Below, one piece after another: positions 21,433-33,981 of a stretch of DNA of 64,000 nucleotides. The notes below the pieces were generated by a model, which had not been told where the DNA came from, did not search any database, and was given only the letters and a program-made list of their open reading frames with translations. Position 1 is the stretch's first letter. Every line of letters starts with the position of its first letter. The position numbers and the translations under genes were made by a program. The DNA is from Tenodera sinensis. Taxonomy: Eukaryota; Arthropoda; Insecta; Mantodea; Mantidae. The stretch lies in NCBI GenBank assembly GCA_030765045.1, contig CM060974.1, forward strand, positions 50,158,839-50,222,838, given 5' to 3'.

Positions 21433-23817
21433 CAGGGGAGAAAGAATGTTAATCATAACATTTTTAACATTCAAGGATCCAGAGCTTCCTTACTTACGGT
21501 TATACTAATCTGAATCTAATGTGTATTATTATAGTAAAACATGCTTTTAAAATTATATCATTCCAAAAGCAATTATATAATCTTGGACATGCAAGAGCTT
21601 ACAATCACAATTGCAAAGTTAAAATGGATATTTTACTAATTTCATGCTATTGTGTGGTATTAAAACTTTAAAGCTAGTATGGCCAATAATTGTTACTTTT
21701 CACTTTCTCCATTGTGGTCCTGTACAATCACTCTAATAAGTGTTCATATAACTATTTGTTTTAAATTGGAGAGTAAATAATGTTGCAGCAAACATGTGCA
21801 TCAGTGAAGGATTATGTGACAGGTATCCAACACTGCCTTTGTTAATGAGCTCTACGCAAACTGTGGCAGTGGCAGCTCAAAAAAGCTGCCGTTACAAGTA
21901 TTTTGTACAAGCTTTCTGTATCCAGGAACCTGTTATGGTAGAAGCTTTGAGAAACTTTGATTCCCAGAAAAACTGCCAGTAATTCAGTGACAATACAAGC
22001 AGTCAGCATGAACCACAAATTTTAGTTTTTAATGTCAGAGTTGAGTTTTATGCAGTTGTTTGTGTCAAAGACGGTTAGACAGAACATCCATGAATTGCGA
22101 GGTCTTGAATTGTACATTGTGTTATGATAAAACAGAACAGTTATTGTAATTAACACAAGAAAAACAAAGTCAATGTGTGCCTTCTCTCTCAAACAAATAT
22201 TTGTGTCCAGCACACAAACTAAAGTTTTTACTTAAACACTAGGTATATGTTTTAATATTTGGTATATTCTCACTTCCTCTTGATTATGTCATGCAACCTT
22301 CTTGGGTCTGATTTAACAAGTTTTCCATTCTTTCTGAGGTAATTTTCTTCTGTCTTGAAACACGTCTTCACATTATGCTTGTTTGATGTCCGTGTTTCTG
22401 CAGATATTTTCCACCATGTACTACTACAATTATTATTTACTTGCATCATTAGACATTGGCACTGCACACCCTCTGCTCTAAGTGACCTCAGTTATATAGT
22501 TTTGCTTCAAGCATTTACATATATAACTGTAACCATCATATCCTGTGTGAATTATGTACATTACTGCAAGTTGTGCAATATAATGCGACATGTGTGCAGT
22601 ATGCAATATTGAATCTGGATATATAACCATAAGCAGTGTTACTGCATTATTTCAAACATATACATCTTTAAAACAATATACAAGTATAAAAGACATTACA
22701 TGGTATGCTGGTTCAATTTGCTACACCTTCAAAATGCTTGAAAGATTCACTTTAATAACACAAATGAGGACCGAAGACTTAGGGAGTTCAGGTAATCACT
22801 GTGTACTCATCTAATACAGTAAATATATGTGTCCTTCCATGAAGCTTACCAAGGTTACGTTAGGTTAGGTTAAGTCTATACCACCAGTTTAAAAAAAATT
22901 ATGCTTCTTCTTTCCTACTATAATCATAAAACAAGTTATATCCGAGGTTAAGTGTGTATAAGCAGTTTTAGGAAAACTAGCATGGTTTTAGTGATGTTGC
23001 ACAAGTCAGGGTGAAATTGGGCCAGCAAGCTCTAGAATATCTCGTATAACTGCTATCCTTGGAGTGAATTATGGTTAATTACTTGTACTACCACAACTTG
23101 TGCAATATAAAGCTCTATGTGCGCGATAAGCGATGTGAAGTGTTTTAGCACATACACAATCTTATCCATCCCAGTTTGTGTTTGGAGGTTAGAAAAGCTA
23201 GCGGTGCCTTTGCTAGAAGTGCCTTAGTAAGTCAGATAGCGCGTAACATGAACAAAGCAGATAACGGGTGGAACAAGCACTTGATTATCAACAGCCCACT
23301 ATTAAATAATAACCATGTCTTCTATAAACGTACAGCCTTGTTAGCTTTAAGTTTCAATTAAAATTTCCTAAACACCACAATACTTTGCCTTGTAAACTAC
23401 ACGCAAATTTTTGTAATCTTACTTTTCACGCTTCATCCGAAGCTAAATAACACAGGAAAGTTGTGATTAAATAATTGAGAGTGTAACACTCCACCTTATT
23501 TACAATAATGATGAAATAACGGCTCATGTTTAGAAACGTTCACTTTCTTGCCAGCCAGATTCTAAGTGTCCGAACTTACCTTGAAAATTTATTATTATTT
23601 TCGAGTGGAGAAAAAATTCATTTACGGAGCCCCATGCGCTGGGATGGCACAGAGGGGGGACTGTAGGCTTCGCCCTAGGGCACTACCCACTAAAAATCAT
23701 ATTTTAACATACATCGATGGCTCTTCATCACCACGTTTACGCGATGAGTTGGTCAGAATTCCGGCAAAGTCCCATTCGGCAATGTGTACGAATGGTCACG
23801 AAAGTTATTGTTTACAG
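21433..23817. other. AT-rich stretch, no gene recognised
   Basis: No convincing coding region, splice-flanked exon or known repeat. Contains a very short TTAGG-type run near 22857-22878 (GTTAGGTTAGGTTA). A GC-richer segment at 23625-23690 reads like part of an unknown repeat. Confidence 0.5.
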
Positions 23818-25480
23818 GAGAGCAAGTGGAGAAAGACATGTGAATGAGTTATCTAGAAGTGAGAACAGGAAACAGTGTGAATGTAGTAGCATTTATACAA
23901 ATTTATGGAGAATTATATGATTTATTGTAGAAGAGGAAATAATATTTTTTGTGTGTAAAATTGCACTTTTTTACGGCAAATTGTTCAAGAGTGAGTGGAG
24001 TAAGAAATGTGAATGTGTTGCATAGAAGTAAGTAGAGAAAACAGTGTGAATGTAATGCATAGCATTTCTATTTCACTCCTATAGAAAAGTGTATGACATT
24101 TTTGGAAAAGGGAATGAACTATTTTGGTGCAAAATTGCATTTTTGCAGGAAGATTCTTTTAGAAGAATGGGTACACAGATGTGAGTGTATAACCCAAAAG
24201 TGAACGGAGAAAACAGTATAAATGTAATATGTAGCGTTTCTACATCAAATATACAGAAAGTGGTATGACTTATTTTGAAAGCAGCTATAAAGAAATGAAA
24301 ATGGTTTATAGAAGAGTGAGTGGAGAAAGAGATGTGAGAGCATTATCTAAAAGTGAGTAGAGTAAGACAGTGTGAATGTAATATTTCTATTTCAACTAAA
24401 CCAAACCCCGGCACGACAGCCCACTAGGGGCCAAGGCCTACCGCCCAGCCGCTGCGTCCCCCACCTCTGCCCACTACAGGCGTCATTGGTGAGGTGCAGT
24501 ACTGGAGGGTGGAACGTGGTCAGCGTCCCGAGCCCTCCCGGCCAGTTATGCGGTCTTCTAGGCCTGGCGCCGCTACTTCTCCATCAAGTAGCTCCTCAAT
24601 TGGTCCCCCCGGGACCTAAGGAGGCTGAGTGCACCCCGTGCCAGACCTCCCAGAGGGGATAAAATCCCCATGCTGGTACCGGGGATCGAACCCGGGTCCT
24701 CCGTGCCAGAGGCAAGCGCGCTACGGAGGCGGTCATTTCTATTTCAAACATACAGAAAATAGTAAGGCTTATTTTAAAAGCAGGGATAAAAAAGGTTGTT
24801 TTTCTTTTGTAAGGTCACAAATTTTTCAGGAAAATTGTTCAAAGAAGAATAATTAGAGAAAGAGCTCTGAATGTGTTACGTGAAAGTGAGTAGAGGATAC
24901 AGTGTGAATGTAATACGTAGGATTTCTATTTCGGGCATAATTGTATAAATTATTTACAGAAGAGGGAATTATTTATAAAATCAAATTTTTTTCAGGAAAG
25001 AACCAATGTAGATAAACTTAGGAAATGAATCCTTATCTGAATACAAAATTTGATCAAAATCTATAGAACTGTTTCTGGGATACACAAAATGTATGCAAAA
25101 TTGTTCTATATAAAAGGGAATAAAGATTTGTTTTTCTTTGTGTAAAATCGCATTTTCTCAGAAAAGTATGGGTATACTTAAAAAGCAAAATCTTATATGT
25201 ATATACAATTTTAACTAAATTGTTAGAGCCATTTCTGAGATACATGGAATATATGTACAAGAATTGCTCTGTAGAAGAGGGAATAAAATATGTTATCTTT
25301 TGTGTAAAATCATGGTTTTTTTTTTTCAGGAAAGACACCTATATAGATAAACTTTTAAACTAAAACCTTATCTGAAAACAAAATTTGATCCAAAACATTA
25401 GAGCCCTTTCCAATATGCACGGAACATATATATACAAGAATTGCTCGATTAAAGATATATATAGATTTTTGAGCAACCAA
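23818..25480 (+). repeat. Degenerate tandem array (~150-175 bp units)
   Basis: Units start near 23818, 23990, 24164, 24315 and 24850 with GAGTGAGTGGAGAAAGA-like sequence and contain CAGTGTGAATGTAAT and AGCATTTCTATTTC. From about 25000 a related type follows at roughly 170-bp spacing (CAGGAAAG...TAGATAAACTT, near 24990, 25160 and 25330). A SINE is inserted in unit four. Similar pieces recur in the dispersed repeat near 33.6, 36.5 and 39.8 kb. Confidence 0.7.
24396..24734 (-). mobile_element. SINE family D (tRNA-derived)
   Basis: GC-rich unit inside the AT-rich array, flanked by a perfect 13-bp target duplication ATTTCTATTTCAA at 24383-24395 and 24735-24747. On the minus strand it begins GACCGCCTCCGTAGCGCG with a tRNA-like head and B box GGGTTCGATCCCC, and ends CCGGGGTTTGGTTTAGT. 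Boundaries are exact because of the duplication. Confidence 0.9.
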
Positions 25481-25567
25481 CAGCCCAGTGATAATATTTA
25501 ATAAATAACTTAAAATAATGTTGCTGAGGTTGGCGCAGGCTACTAACATGAACTTATTATGAAAATA

Positions 25568-25568
<1 letters not shown>

Positions 25569-25598
<30 letters not shown>

Positions 25599-25980
25599 AG
25601 CTAATGCTGGATATCTGATAATGAAGTTATTAATCCTCTTGCTCTCCAATATTTTTCACTGATGGATGGGGCGCTAGAAGTGGCTGGGCATATTTGAAGG
25701 TGGTCTCGGTTCATTTCCTCTTGCCAATCACATAGAGGACAGAGTGGTGAAGAATATATTCCAATTCTGTTCAAATGTTTTGCCAGACAATCATATTCTG
25801 TAATCAACCTGAAGGTTGCAACTGCCGTTTTTCGAGGTTACTCATGAATTACTGTTTGAATGCTCGGTAGTTCCCATCTTTCAGTTTTTGATTTTTCATA
25901 GTAATATTTTGCAATAATTTTTTTGAATTCAGAGTTGACTAATCTTTTAGCTGCATAAAGGGTAGATTAACTATTGTGAG
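25569..25980 (-). pseudogene. I-clade LINE 3' end, truncated
   Basis: The minus strand encodes EYDCLAKHLNRIGIYSSPLC, then PLCDWQEEMNRDHLQICPA and YWRARGLITSLSDIQH, with a (CAA)n tail that shows as GTTGTT repeats at 25569-25598. It is nearly the same as the last ~130 codons of the LINE at 47994-52347. 5'-truncated, as is usual for target-primed insertion. Confidence 0.9.
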
Positions 25981-25989
25981 AATAAACAC

Positions 25990-26835
25990 ATTTACAAATA
26001 TAACATTACAGTTATACAAGAATTATTGGCAATAAATGAAAGAAATACCTGTGAACATTAGTAACTGTGTAAAAGTATGGAACTGGGACCTGGGTTATGC
26101 AAAATTACTTTCTTCTGAGTTGCTTTGTAGACTTTGTGGTAACTTTCTTTTAAATCTGGTTTTGTCATGACTTCTGATGCCAATACTGAATGTGCAAGCT
26201 CCAGGAACTGTTGGTAGTTTGCTGAAAATGATTTGCAGGATGTTATGAAGTATTCTTGTAGAGGGAGAACTCCAAATTCATGACGAAGTTGGCTGTTCCT
26301 TATATACCAGGCAACATTGGTCACTTTCCAAAGGAATTTATTTTGTATCACTTGTAGAAAATGGTGGTTTTTTGCTGCCTGTGCTCCAATGGGAGCAGTG
26401 TATGAAATAGTGGATGTATTAGGTGGTATTAGCCAAGCTGAACATTCTACAACAGTTTTGAATGCATGTTAAATTTGGCCACAGTTTGCTATGTCTAGTG
26501 TTGATCTGTAGTGGAGTGGAGTGTGGAGTTTAAGGGCCCGTCGACAGCTGGGTCATTTGGGCCGTTGATCTGTAAAAGATGTGGGAGTGCCAGAATAATT
26601 TGCTGTCAAGAAAAATATTTCACTGCCGTTGCTGCAGGAAGCCATCGTAGTTCATTATTAAGAAGATATAATGGAGGTGGATCATGAAAGGGTATTAATG
26701 AGAAGATTTTAATTTTGATTTTGTTCATATTTAATGTAATATGCCAAGTAGTGAACCATTCTGTGAGTAGAGAAAAAGGTGACCGTATTTAGGCTGCAGC
26801 AGGAGCAAAATATGACATATCTGCATACATTGTAT
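25990..26835 (-). pseudogene. Jockey-like LINE RT C-terminal relic
   Basis: Minus-strand translation shows a decayed YADDT-like region (YADISYF near 26815), SLLTEWFTTWHITLNMNK, then QNKFLWKVTNVAWYIRNSQL (frame 26351-26058). The last block matches the QNxxLRxxxxAPWYVRN motif of jockey-clade RT ends. Many stops. Confidence 0.7.
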
Positions 26836-26837
26836 AG

Positions 26838-29330
26838 GTTCTAAAGTAAGAACAAATTAGAAACTAAAAACACTTATCTTAGTAATGCTGTTATTTTTTG
26901 CTGACCCTGGGTTTCAAGTTGTGTCCAACTCATTCTCAAAGCCATATAAACAAATTCGTTACCAAGCTACAATCTTTTATTTTTTTCTGAAAAACAAATA
27001 CTAATATTCAATTTTTATTTACCAATCTCTGAAAACAAAAATGTATAAATACAATCTATAGATGGTAATTCGAAGTTCATGACACGGTTCCTGTTTTTGT
27101 AAAATCAAAATTTTTCCCCAAACCATTAAATCTATAGGACTACTTAATTGCTTTAATAATTTAACTTTTGGATTAATTTCATGATTAAATGACCAAAAAT
27201 GATCTGCCACAGCTGATTTATCAATTTGTTAATATTTAATATTTCTAAAATGTTCTTTTATTCTGGTCTCTAGATGACATTTAGTTTAACCAATATAAAC
27301 TTTATCACAATCTAAACAGCTAAATTGATAAATGCCAGATTTTTTATAATTTGGTATTTTATCTTTTTTTGAAAAATTAAGTAAATTTTGTATATTAAAT
27401 TTATTTTGAGGAACCAAATTTATTCCAAATTCTTTAAAAATCTCTGTAAATTTTTTATTGGCCCATGGATTGTGAGTAAACTTTTTAAAAATAGAATTAT
27501 CTTTTCTTTTTTTAAAAATTGAAACTTCTTGAACAGCTTTTTGATACTTTTTATGTATAAAATCTGTATTAAAACCATTAATTACTGCAGTGTTAATAAT
27601 GTGTTTATATTCTATGTTAAACTCATCTTTATTAAGGGGTATATTTATTAACCTATAAACTAAACTATTAAAAACAGCAAATTTATGTGCAAAAGGATTA
27701 AAACTTTAATATTTTATGTAATTATCAGTGTGAGTAGATTTTCTGTAAGTACCAAATTTCAATTTATTGTTATGTTGTTTAATTTGTAAGTCCAGAAATG
27801 AAAGGAATCCATTATTCTCAGTTTCTAAAGTGAATTGTATAGCTTTATCTTGCAAATTTAAAAGCTTTAAAGCATCATTTATCTGTTTTTTAGGGACAAC
27901 AGCAAAAATGTCATCCACATATCTAAACTATATTTTAAAAATTAGAGGGAATGATTTTGTAATTTGAGTTTCAAAAAAACTCATGAAAAGATTAGCAAGA
28001 AATGGCGAAAGTGGACTACCCGTTGCCAAGCCAGAAGTTTGTTGAAAAAAATTACCATTAAAACTAAAGAAATTTTGATCTAAACAAAAATTTGTAAGTT
28101 TTACAAAATCATCTATTAAGTCATTGTCTAATTCTGAAGAATTTAACCATGTTTTTTAAAAAATCAAACGCTTTTTTCTAGGAATGCTAGGAAATAAAGC
28201 AATTACATCAAAAGAAACGAGTTTATCATTATCAGATAATATTATGTTATTAATCTTTTTTACTAATTCAAAAGAATTTTTATTACTTAAACTTTCGAAT
28301 TTATCAAAAGTACTAAATTTTTTAGTTAACCATTTAGCTAAATTATATGTAGGTGAATTTATATAATTTTCTTAATGGGTCTCATTTTATTTCCTGGTTT
28401 ATGTATTTTTGGACGTGCATAGAACCTGGGTAAAACAGGATTATTGACTTTTAAAATACTTTTTTCTTTTTTAGGTATCATTTTCACTTCGTTGAGAGTT
28501 TTATTAAAAGTTGAAACACATGATTTTAAAGGATCATTATCAATTTTTAAGTAATCTTTACTTTCAAGCAAAAGTTCTACTCTATTAGTATAATCAGATT
28601 GATCTAAAATTACAATTTTGTTGCCTTTGTCGGCTTTAGTATAAATTACATCCTTTTCTTTCAATGATTTAATAATCTGATTATTATAATTACTTTTAGG
28701 ATGATTTTTATTTATATCTTTCAAAATTTCAGTGCATTTCATTTTAATCAAAGATTTATTAATGTCATTTAAATCTTGACTGGCAATTTCAATATCTGCA
28801 ACAAAATCATCTGTGTTTTTTGAAAAACTTACACAAGTTTTCATACCTTTGTTTAGAAAATTTCTTTCTTTCTCGTTAAAGTTACAATTTGATAAATTAA
28901 TTACATTATTTGTTTGATTATTTGGTTTATTTATATTCAATTTCTGTTGCTTTTGGCATAATCTGTTTAACTTGTTTTTTAACCTCTTAGTTTTTCTTTT
29001 CATGTTAAAATTTAGATACTCAAATAATTTTGGTTCAAAATTAACCCAAATTAAGTTTCCTAAAATACATGTTAATTTTAAATGTAAGTCATATAACCTA
29101 AGTTCAATATTATTTAATTTTTTAAAATACAAATTTCTTTCAACCTCAATAACTTTTTCTGCTGCCTTTTGATGAATACTATTATTATGTAGTTTAACAT
29201 TTCTTCTAACAAAAACAGGGGTTACTTTTCTTTTTAAGCAAATATTCAAAAACCTAATGTCTGCAAGAATATGTCTTTTTTTTTTCTCTTGTAATTTTAG
29301 GTTGTTTATTTTTCTGTACAAGTCATGTTT
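26838..29330 (-). mobile_element. Penelope-like element (copy 1)
   Basis: Minus strand. The best frame, 29321-28359 (320 residues), has a Lys-rich N-terminal region, YTKADKGNKIVILDQSDY (near 28640) and RFYARPKIHKPG (near 28420), as in Penelope-like RTs. Broken frames follow with GLATGSPLSPFLANLF (near 28010), FRYVDDIFAV (catalytic YVDD near 27915), NGFLSFLDLQIKQ and a GIY-YIG endonuclease (GIYQFSCLDCDKVYIG near 27320, then CHLETRIKEHFRNIK). The 3' end has GAGAATGAGTTGGACACAAC at 26890-26945, shared with the foldback at 30095. Stops and frameshifts make it inactive. Confidence 0.85.
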
Positions 29331-29750
29331 CTTTATACACAGGATACTGTAACTCCAGTAATGTGTTTAGTATTTCTGCATTACTGATGGAGTAAGAAAG
29401 ATTTCGTATGATTACAGGAAGCGTTGTGTATTTACGATTCTTGGTGTAGCATGGTTGATGTATGGAGTCAAAATATGTAGTTAAATATCGAAAATTGTCT
29501 GAAGTTGATGAGAATACCTTTATTGATTAACTTCTTAGTTCTGTGGGAAGTTTTGATTTTGTGTGATTGTGTATGATTTGTATGAGATGCTGGTAATTTC
29601 AATATTTCTTAAGCAAATTGATGGTACTTTCAATTTAGGCTCCCAGAGTCATCAAAAGTCATTCATGATTGAAATCTATTCTGAGTGGGAATTGTGGGAA
29701 TGAATGATCTCATAGCTGCATTACTATCAGTGCATGAATGCTTTTATTTT
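29331..29750. other. No feature recognised
   Basis: AT-rich DNA between a Penelope-like element and a LINE relic; no supported coding region. Confidence 0.4.
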
Positions 29751-30094
29751 GTATGCAGGACAAATAGCAATAAATCAGGTGAAAACAGGAAAAATAGCTG
29801 CACCAGATGAAATTGCACCAGAATTAATAAAACATGGGGGAAAAGTTAGTAAAGTAATTAGTAAAACTGTTCAATAAAGTATGGGATCAAACTTATATAC
29901 CTGAAGATGAAGAAGAATTTTATAATACCACTGCATGAAAAGGAAATATTAATGATTGTAATAATTGGAGAGCCATGTCTTTCAGCAGTAGCATATAAGG
30001 TGTATACTAGTATATTGGAAAGAAGAGTAGGACTACTGGTAGAGGAACAGGTAGCCATTTAAGGAAATTGAAGCTATTAACAGTGAAGCAACAA

Positions 30095-30282
30095 GATTTT
30101 AAAGTACGAACAAATTAGAAACTAAAAACTTCATTTATCTTAGTAATGTTGCAAGTTATTTTTTCTCAATGAGAATGAGTTGGAGTCAACTTGAAACTCG
30201 AGTCAGTGTTTGAAAAAATAACTTGCAACATTACTAAGATACATGAAGTTTTTAGTTTCTAATTTGTTCTTACCTTAGGTAG
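30095..30282. repeat. Foldback derived from a Penelope 3' end
   Basis: The left arm (30105-30168) and right arm (30212-30275) are near-perfect inverted copies; shared text includes GAACAAATTAGAAACTAAAA and ATCTTAGTAATGTTGCAAG. The loop carries GAGAATGAGTTGGAGTCAAC. The right half matches the 3' end of the Penelope-like element at 26838-26960. Confidence 0.8.
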
Positions 30283-30599
30283 CAATTTGTCCAGGATGCC
30301 ACATCCAAGATCATATATATTACATACCTTGCATTCTTTTGGATTTGATTCAGTCCCAAGACTGAAGGGAGACTCATTGGTACTATAAGATTAATAAATG
30401 CAATCAAGAAGATATATAAAAAATCAACAGGAGTGGTTTGGATGGATGGAAAAATATCTGGAGAATTTACAATGGAGACAGTAATAAAACTAGGGGATAG
30501 TTTAAGCACATTACTGTTGAATACATTTCCAAATGAAATAACTAAAATATGTAAAAGAAGAACAGCTAGAAATAAGCTGATGTGTACATTAAGACCACA

Positions 30600-30882
30600 A
30601 TACGTCCTCTGATTCGTAATCAGAGGATATGGTCGGTGAATTTATTTTGATAATTCTCCTGGTCAGGTCGGTGAGACCCGTAAACCAATGACAGGTGTGG
30701 TCCTCCAGACATTCTGGGGGTTGTGAGAGAGCGATGTGACCACCAAAACATAAAAATATGGTGCTCTCTAAAAAGCGGTTATATTTACTGCTAAGTCTCT
30801 TCAATATTTATGTAGTGAAAAATATTGGAGAGCAAGAGGATTAATGACTTCATTGTCAGAAATCCAGCATTAGCTAACAACA
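30600..30882 (+). mobile_element. LINE-tailed non-autonomous retroposon, 283 bp
   Basis: Flanked by a perfect 14-bp target duplication ACATTAAGACCACA (30586-30599 and 30883-30896). It begins at the hairpin TCCTCTGATT-CGT-AATCAGAGGA and ends with the I-clade LINE 3' tail (AGCATTAGCTAACAACA). Second copy of the family at 7197-7736, lacking that copy's first ~240 bp. Confidence 0.9.
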
Positions 30883-31400
30883 ACATTAAGACCACATGTT
30901 ATACACAGATAATATAATACTTATTGCAAATACACCATAGACTTCAACAGGCAACAGAAGAATAGTATGAAGTACTAAATAGTACTAAATAGAATAGTTA
31001 AAACAACCACAGCATGTTTTGGTATGAACAATGGAATTTTAGGAAAATTAGGGATTTGTAATAGAAGCTACAAATCAATAATGGTAACACTGGAGTGGAG
31101 AGCTTGAAACTGCAAGAAAAACATTTAAGTAAATTCACAGCAATATAAATGAAATGTACAAGGGATAGATGATAAACGGTTGGTGCGAATGGTAGAGGAA
31201 GGTTAGCTCAAACGGTACCAATGTGTAAGAAGAAAGGATGGTCTTTGAAATGCAATTAGAAGGAAGAAATGAGTGAGGAAGACCCTGTATAACGTGGGAA
31301 AATAGGACTGGATGAAAGCCTGGGAAGACAATGGTGGAAATGTGGAGGATAGAACTGGTTGGAGGAAGTGGACTGACCGAGCGGACTGCATCCCCTTGCA

Positions 31401-31931
31401 CCTACTGGAATACTAGTAATAATTTCTGCAAGTGTTTATCTCGAACGGCATGAAGAAGAGTTGTTTGAGTGTAAAACAAGATTGTTCCTGTTTTTACTGG
31501 CACTCACTCTCACGTGAACTTATCTGTTTATTCAGCACAACTTGCATATAACTTTGAGCGGTACATCGTCTCTGACTTCTCTGGCGATGATTTTCCATGC
31601 TTGCTATCATACTACCTACCATCGTCAGGTGTGCCCGTCTGGTAGATAATATTATACCGGAGTGAACTGGGCTATTTGTTCCAGCTTAAGTGTTCAAAAA
31701 CCGCCTGTTCAAAAATGTTGGACAAATAATGGATCACCTGACATTTCTGATAAGTTCCTCTGCTGTACGTGATATCTGTTCTTCGTCTACAAAATCGAGA
31801 CGGTTTTCAGCCCATCATATAGACCAGTAAGATGATCTTGTTCCACTGTGTTGAGTCCTTTGGTCATTTCGCACCACCGTATGAGGTTAGGGGTTAGCTT
31901 TGTGGTGTGGCCGGCAGAGTTTCATAGTTTA
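31401..31931. other. Unassigned; starts with a piece of the dispersed repeat
   Basis: CCCCTTGCACCTACTGGAAT and GTTTATCTCGAACGGCATGA (31393-31460) match the dispersed repeat seen at 33.55, 36.38 and 39.75 kb. No feature is recognised in the remainder. Confidence 0.4.
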
Positions 31932-32158
31932 CATTAACTTATTTTGTTGTTTAACGACGCTGTAATTGCCAAGATCACATCAGCGTCGCCGGTTTGCCGG
32001 AATTTTGTCCCGCAGTTCTTTCACATGCTAGTAAATCTACTGACATGGAGCTGTCGTTTTTAAGCACACTTAAAAGCAATTGGTCTGAGCCGGAATTGAA
32101 CCTGCAACCTTGGGATCAGTAGGCCAGTGTCTAACCAACTGAGCCACCCAGACCGACA
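31932..32158 (-). mobile_element. SINE family B (tRNA-derived)
   Basis: On the minus strand: GTCTGGGTGGCTCAGTTGGT (A box), GGTTCAATTCCGG (B box) and a body ending GTTAAACAACAAAATAAG. Other copies: 33982-34186 (+) and a truncated one at 46838-47037 (-). Confidence 0.85.
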
Positions 32159-32789
32159 AAATTGGGGATCACACAACATTCAAACTTTAAAGTCCTGATC
32201 TCAGGCTTAACAAATGCACAATAGTTTGCCCTAGAGATGCTAATGACACTCTGATGTATGCCTTTGCTGGTGTTCCCCGCTCATCACAGTACCAGACGAA
32301 CTTTTTGCCGATCAAGAACCGGGTTGAGTCTCCTGAAAGGTACTTTCGATCTTCTAACAGCAAGTGTTGTACCGCGATTTTGACCACACAGGAGCTGGAG
32401 CAGGACCAACTCCTTTCCAGGCCCTCTACATTGACTGAATGGTATTCACACTTTAATCCCGCAGCACCTGTCTTCGGCCGGTAAGCTTTCTCTTACAGGT
32501 ATATAACCATATCTGGCGCACCGCTATTTTCTATACACTTGGTGAGTCCCAATTTTAAAAAATGTCTAGGATCGCCGTCTCCCTTCTAGCCATCGCCTAA
32601 TCTCTCACATCAGTTGCCTCTGCAAGAAGGTGGAGCAAAGGTTCACCGGATGATTGACTAGTGACTAAAATCCCAGAATCTGCTGTCCAGTGTGAGTGTG
32701 GTTTTCGTCACTTCCTTTTCACGGTCGACCACGTACATAATGACAGTTTTTTGAGGAAAGGCCATGCTTTCGTGTCAACTACCCCTTTT
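32159..32789. other. Unassigned region
   Basis: A minus-strand frame of 66 residues (32387-32187, with FLIGKKFVWYCDERGTPAKA) reads like a real protein fragment, but I cannot place it in a family. No splice sites or further homologous pieces were seen. Confidence 0.3.
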
Positions 32790-32908
32790 ACTTTCTCTAC
32801 TGGTAAGTAGGGGCAGTATTGTATTCCACCCAAAAATTCGATGTCGACATTTTACCGAAAATATGTTTTGAGACCCCCTGAACCGAAGAAAAGCATTTTT
32901 AGAAAAAG

Positions 32909-32995
<87 letters not shown>

Positions 32996-33720
32996 TGTGT
33001 CTGTGGACAGCATAACTCAAAAACGAAAAGTAGATTAAAAACCAAAGTTGGTATTTAAGTTTAATGTCTTTCAAGGATGCGACACGAAGATTGTGAAGAA
33101 AATAGCCCCACCCTAAACTAGCCTTTACATGGAAAATTTTGATTGTTTTGAAAATGGCACTAACGGTTTTGATTAAAATGTCATGTGTTTGAGATATTTT
33201 TATGACAGATAAAATGTACCTATGTCTTAAATTTTCTGGCTATAGCCCCTGTCGTCGTATTTACTCTGGACTACTTTTGCATAAGTGGTAAACCGTTAGA
33301 GATAGACAAAATCTTACTGTACAAAAATGTAGATCTTGTTAAAATACACAATTTATGTCTGAATAAATTTTCTTGTTGGGAGAACCGTTTCAGAGATATT
33401 CCTTGTTACGTGTGTGAGTTTCGGAAAACTTAAAAACTTTCGTGAAATGGAACATCGTCGTTCATTTTTTTATGTCAAGTGTGCAAAGCGAACAGAATTT
33501 CAAAGGTTTAAAAGATTTGACTATCGCACAAAGCCTACTGTATTCTAATATTCCCCTTGCACCTACAAGGAAATAAGCAATAGAATAATTTGCACAAATG
33601 TTTATCTCAACTAACACGAAGAAGATATAGGAATAAGTATTTCTAAGAATGGTTAGTACAAGAGTAGAGAAAGTCATGTGAATGCAACACATCAGATTTT
33701 TTATTTCAGGCTACGCCACT
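32790..33720 (+). repeat. Dispersed ~0.9-kb repeat R, copy 1, with (GT)n
   Basis: It begins TTTCTCTACTGGTAAGTAGG, includes a ~88-bp GT tract (32909-32996), then conserved blocks (TTTCTGGCTATAGCCCC; GAGATATTCCTTGTTACGTG; AAAGATTTGACTATCGCAC; CCCCTTGCACCTACAAGG; TGTTTATCTCAACTAACACG) and ends ATCAGATTTTTTATTTCAGG. Copies at 35555-36510, 38740-39870 and its duplicate, and inverted pieces at 52985-53149 and 55473-55650. No coding capacity; class unknown. Confidence 0.75.
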
Positions 33721-33981
33721 GGTTATGTGAGTGCTCACACACAACTGTGAGGCAGAGCAGAGAATTGCTTAGGCAAGCAATTAACTCATATGCACAATGC
33801 ACATAGTACCTGTTGCTCTTGTTAAGGGTCGTCAGTCAAAGAACTAGCGGTTGGTAGCCATTTCCAGAAGCTTATTAAAGTAAGGAAACAGCAAGAAATA
33901 TCAGTACAAATTGATGCTATCTATACCAAAAGAAGAAAATAAACGTGTATTGTTTTATTTTATGCCATCTTATGTTTTCTA

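Larger units (their letters stand above)
29751..31400 (+). pseudogene. Old LINE relic (RT and C-terminal tail)
   Basis: Plus-strand pieces: VKTGKIAAPDEIAPELIKHG (29770; the GKAxGxDxIxxE block), WRAMSF region (near 29965), a FDSVPRL-like segment near 30340, and the C-terminal GRPCITWENRTG then GLTERTA (31275-31390), as in LINEs with the GRPxxxWxD...LxxDRxxWR tail. It is interrupted by a foldback (30095-30282) and a LINE-tailed retroposon (30600-30882). Heavily mutated. Confidence 0.7.

Noticed and set aside
22848..22878. Interstitial telomere block
   Set aside because: Only about three TTAGG-like units (GTTAGGTTAGGTTA); too short to claim more than chance, though it fits an arthropod source.
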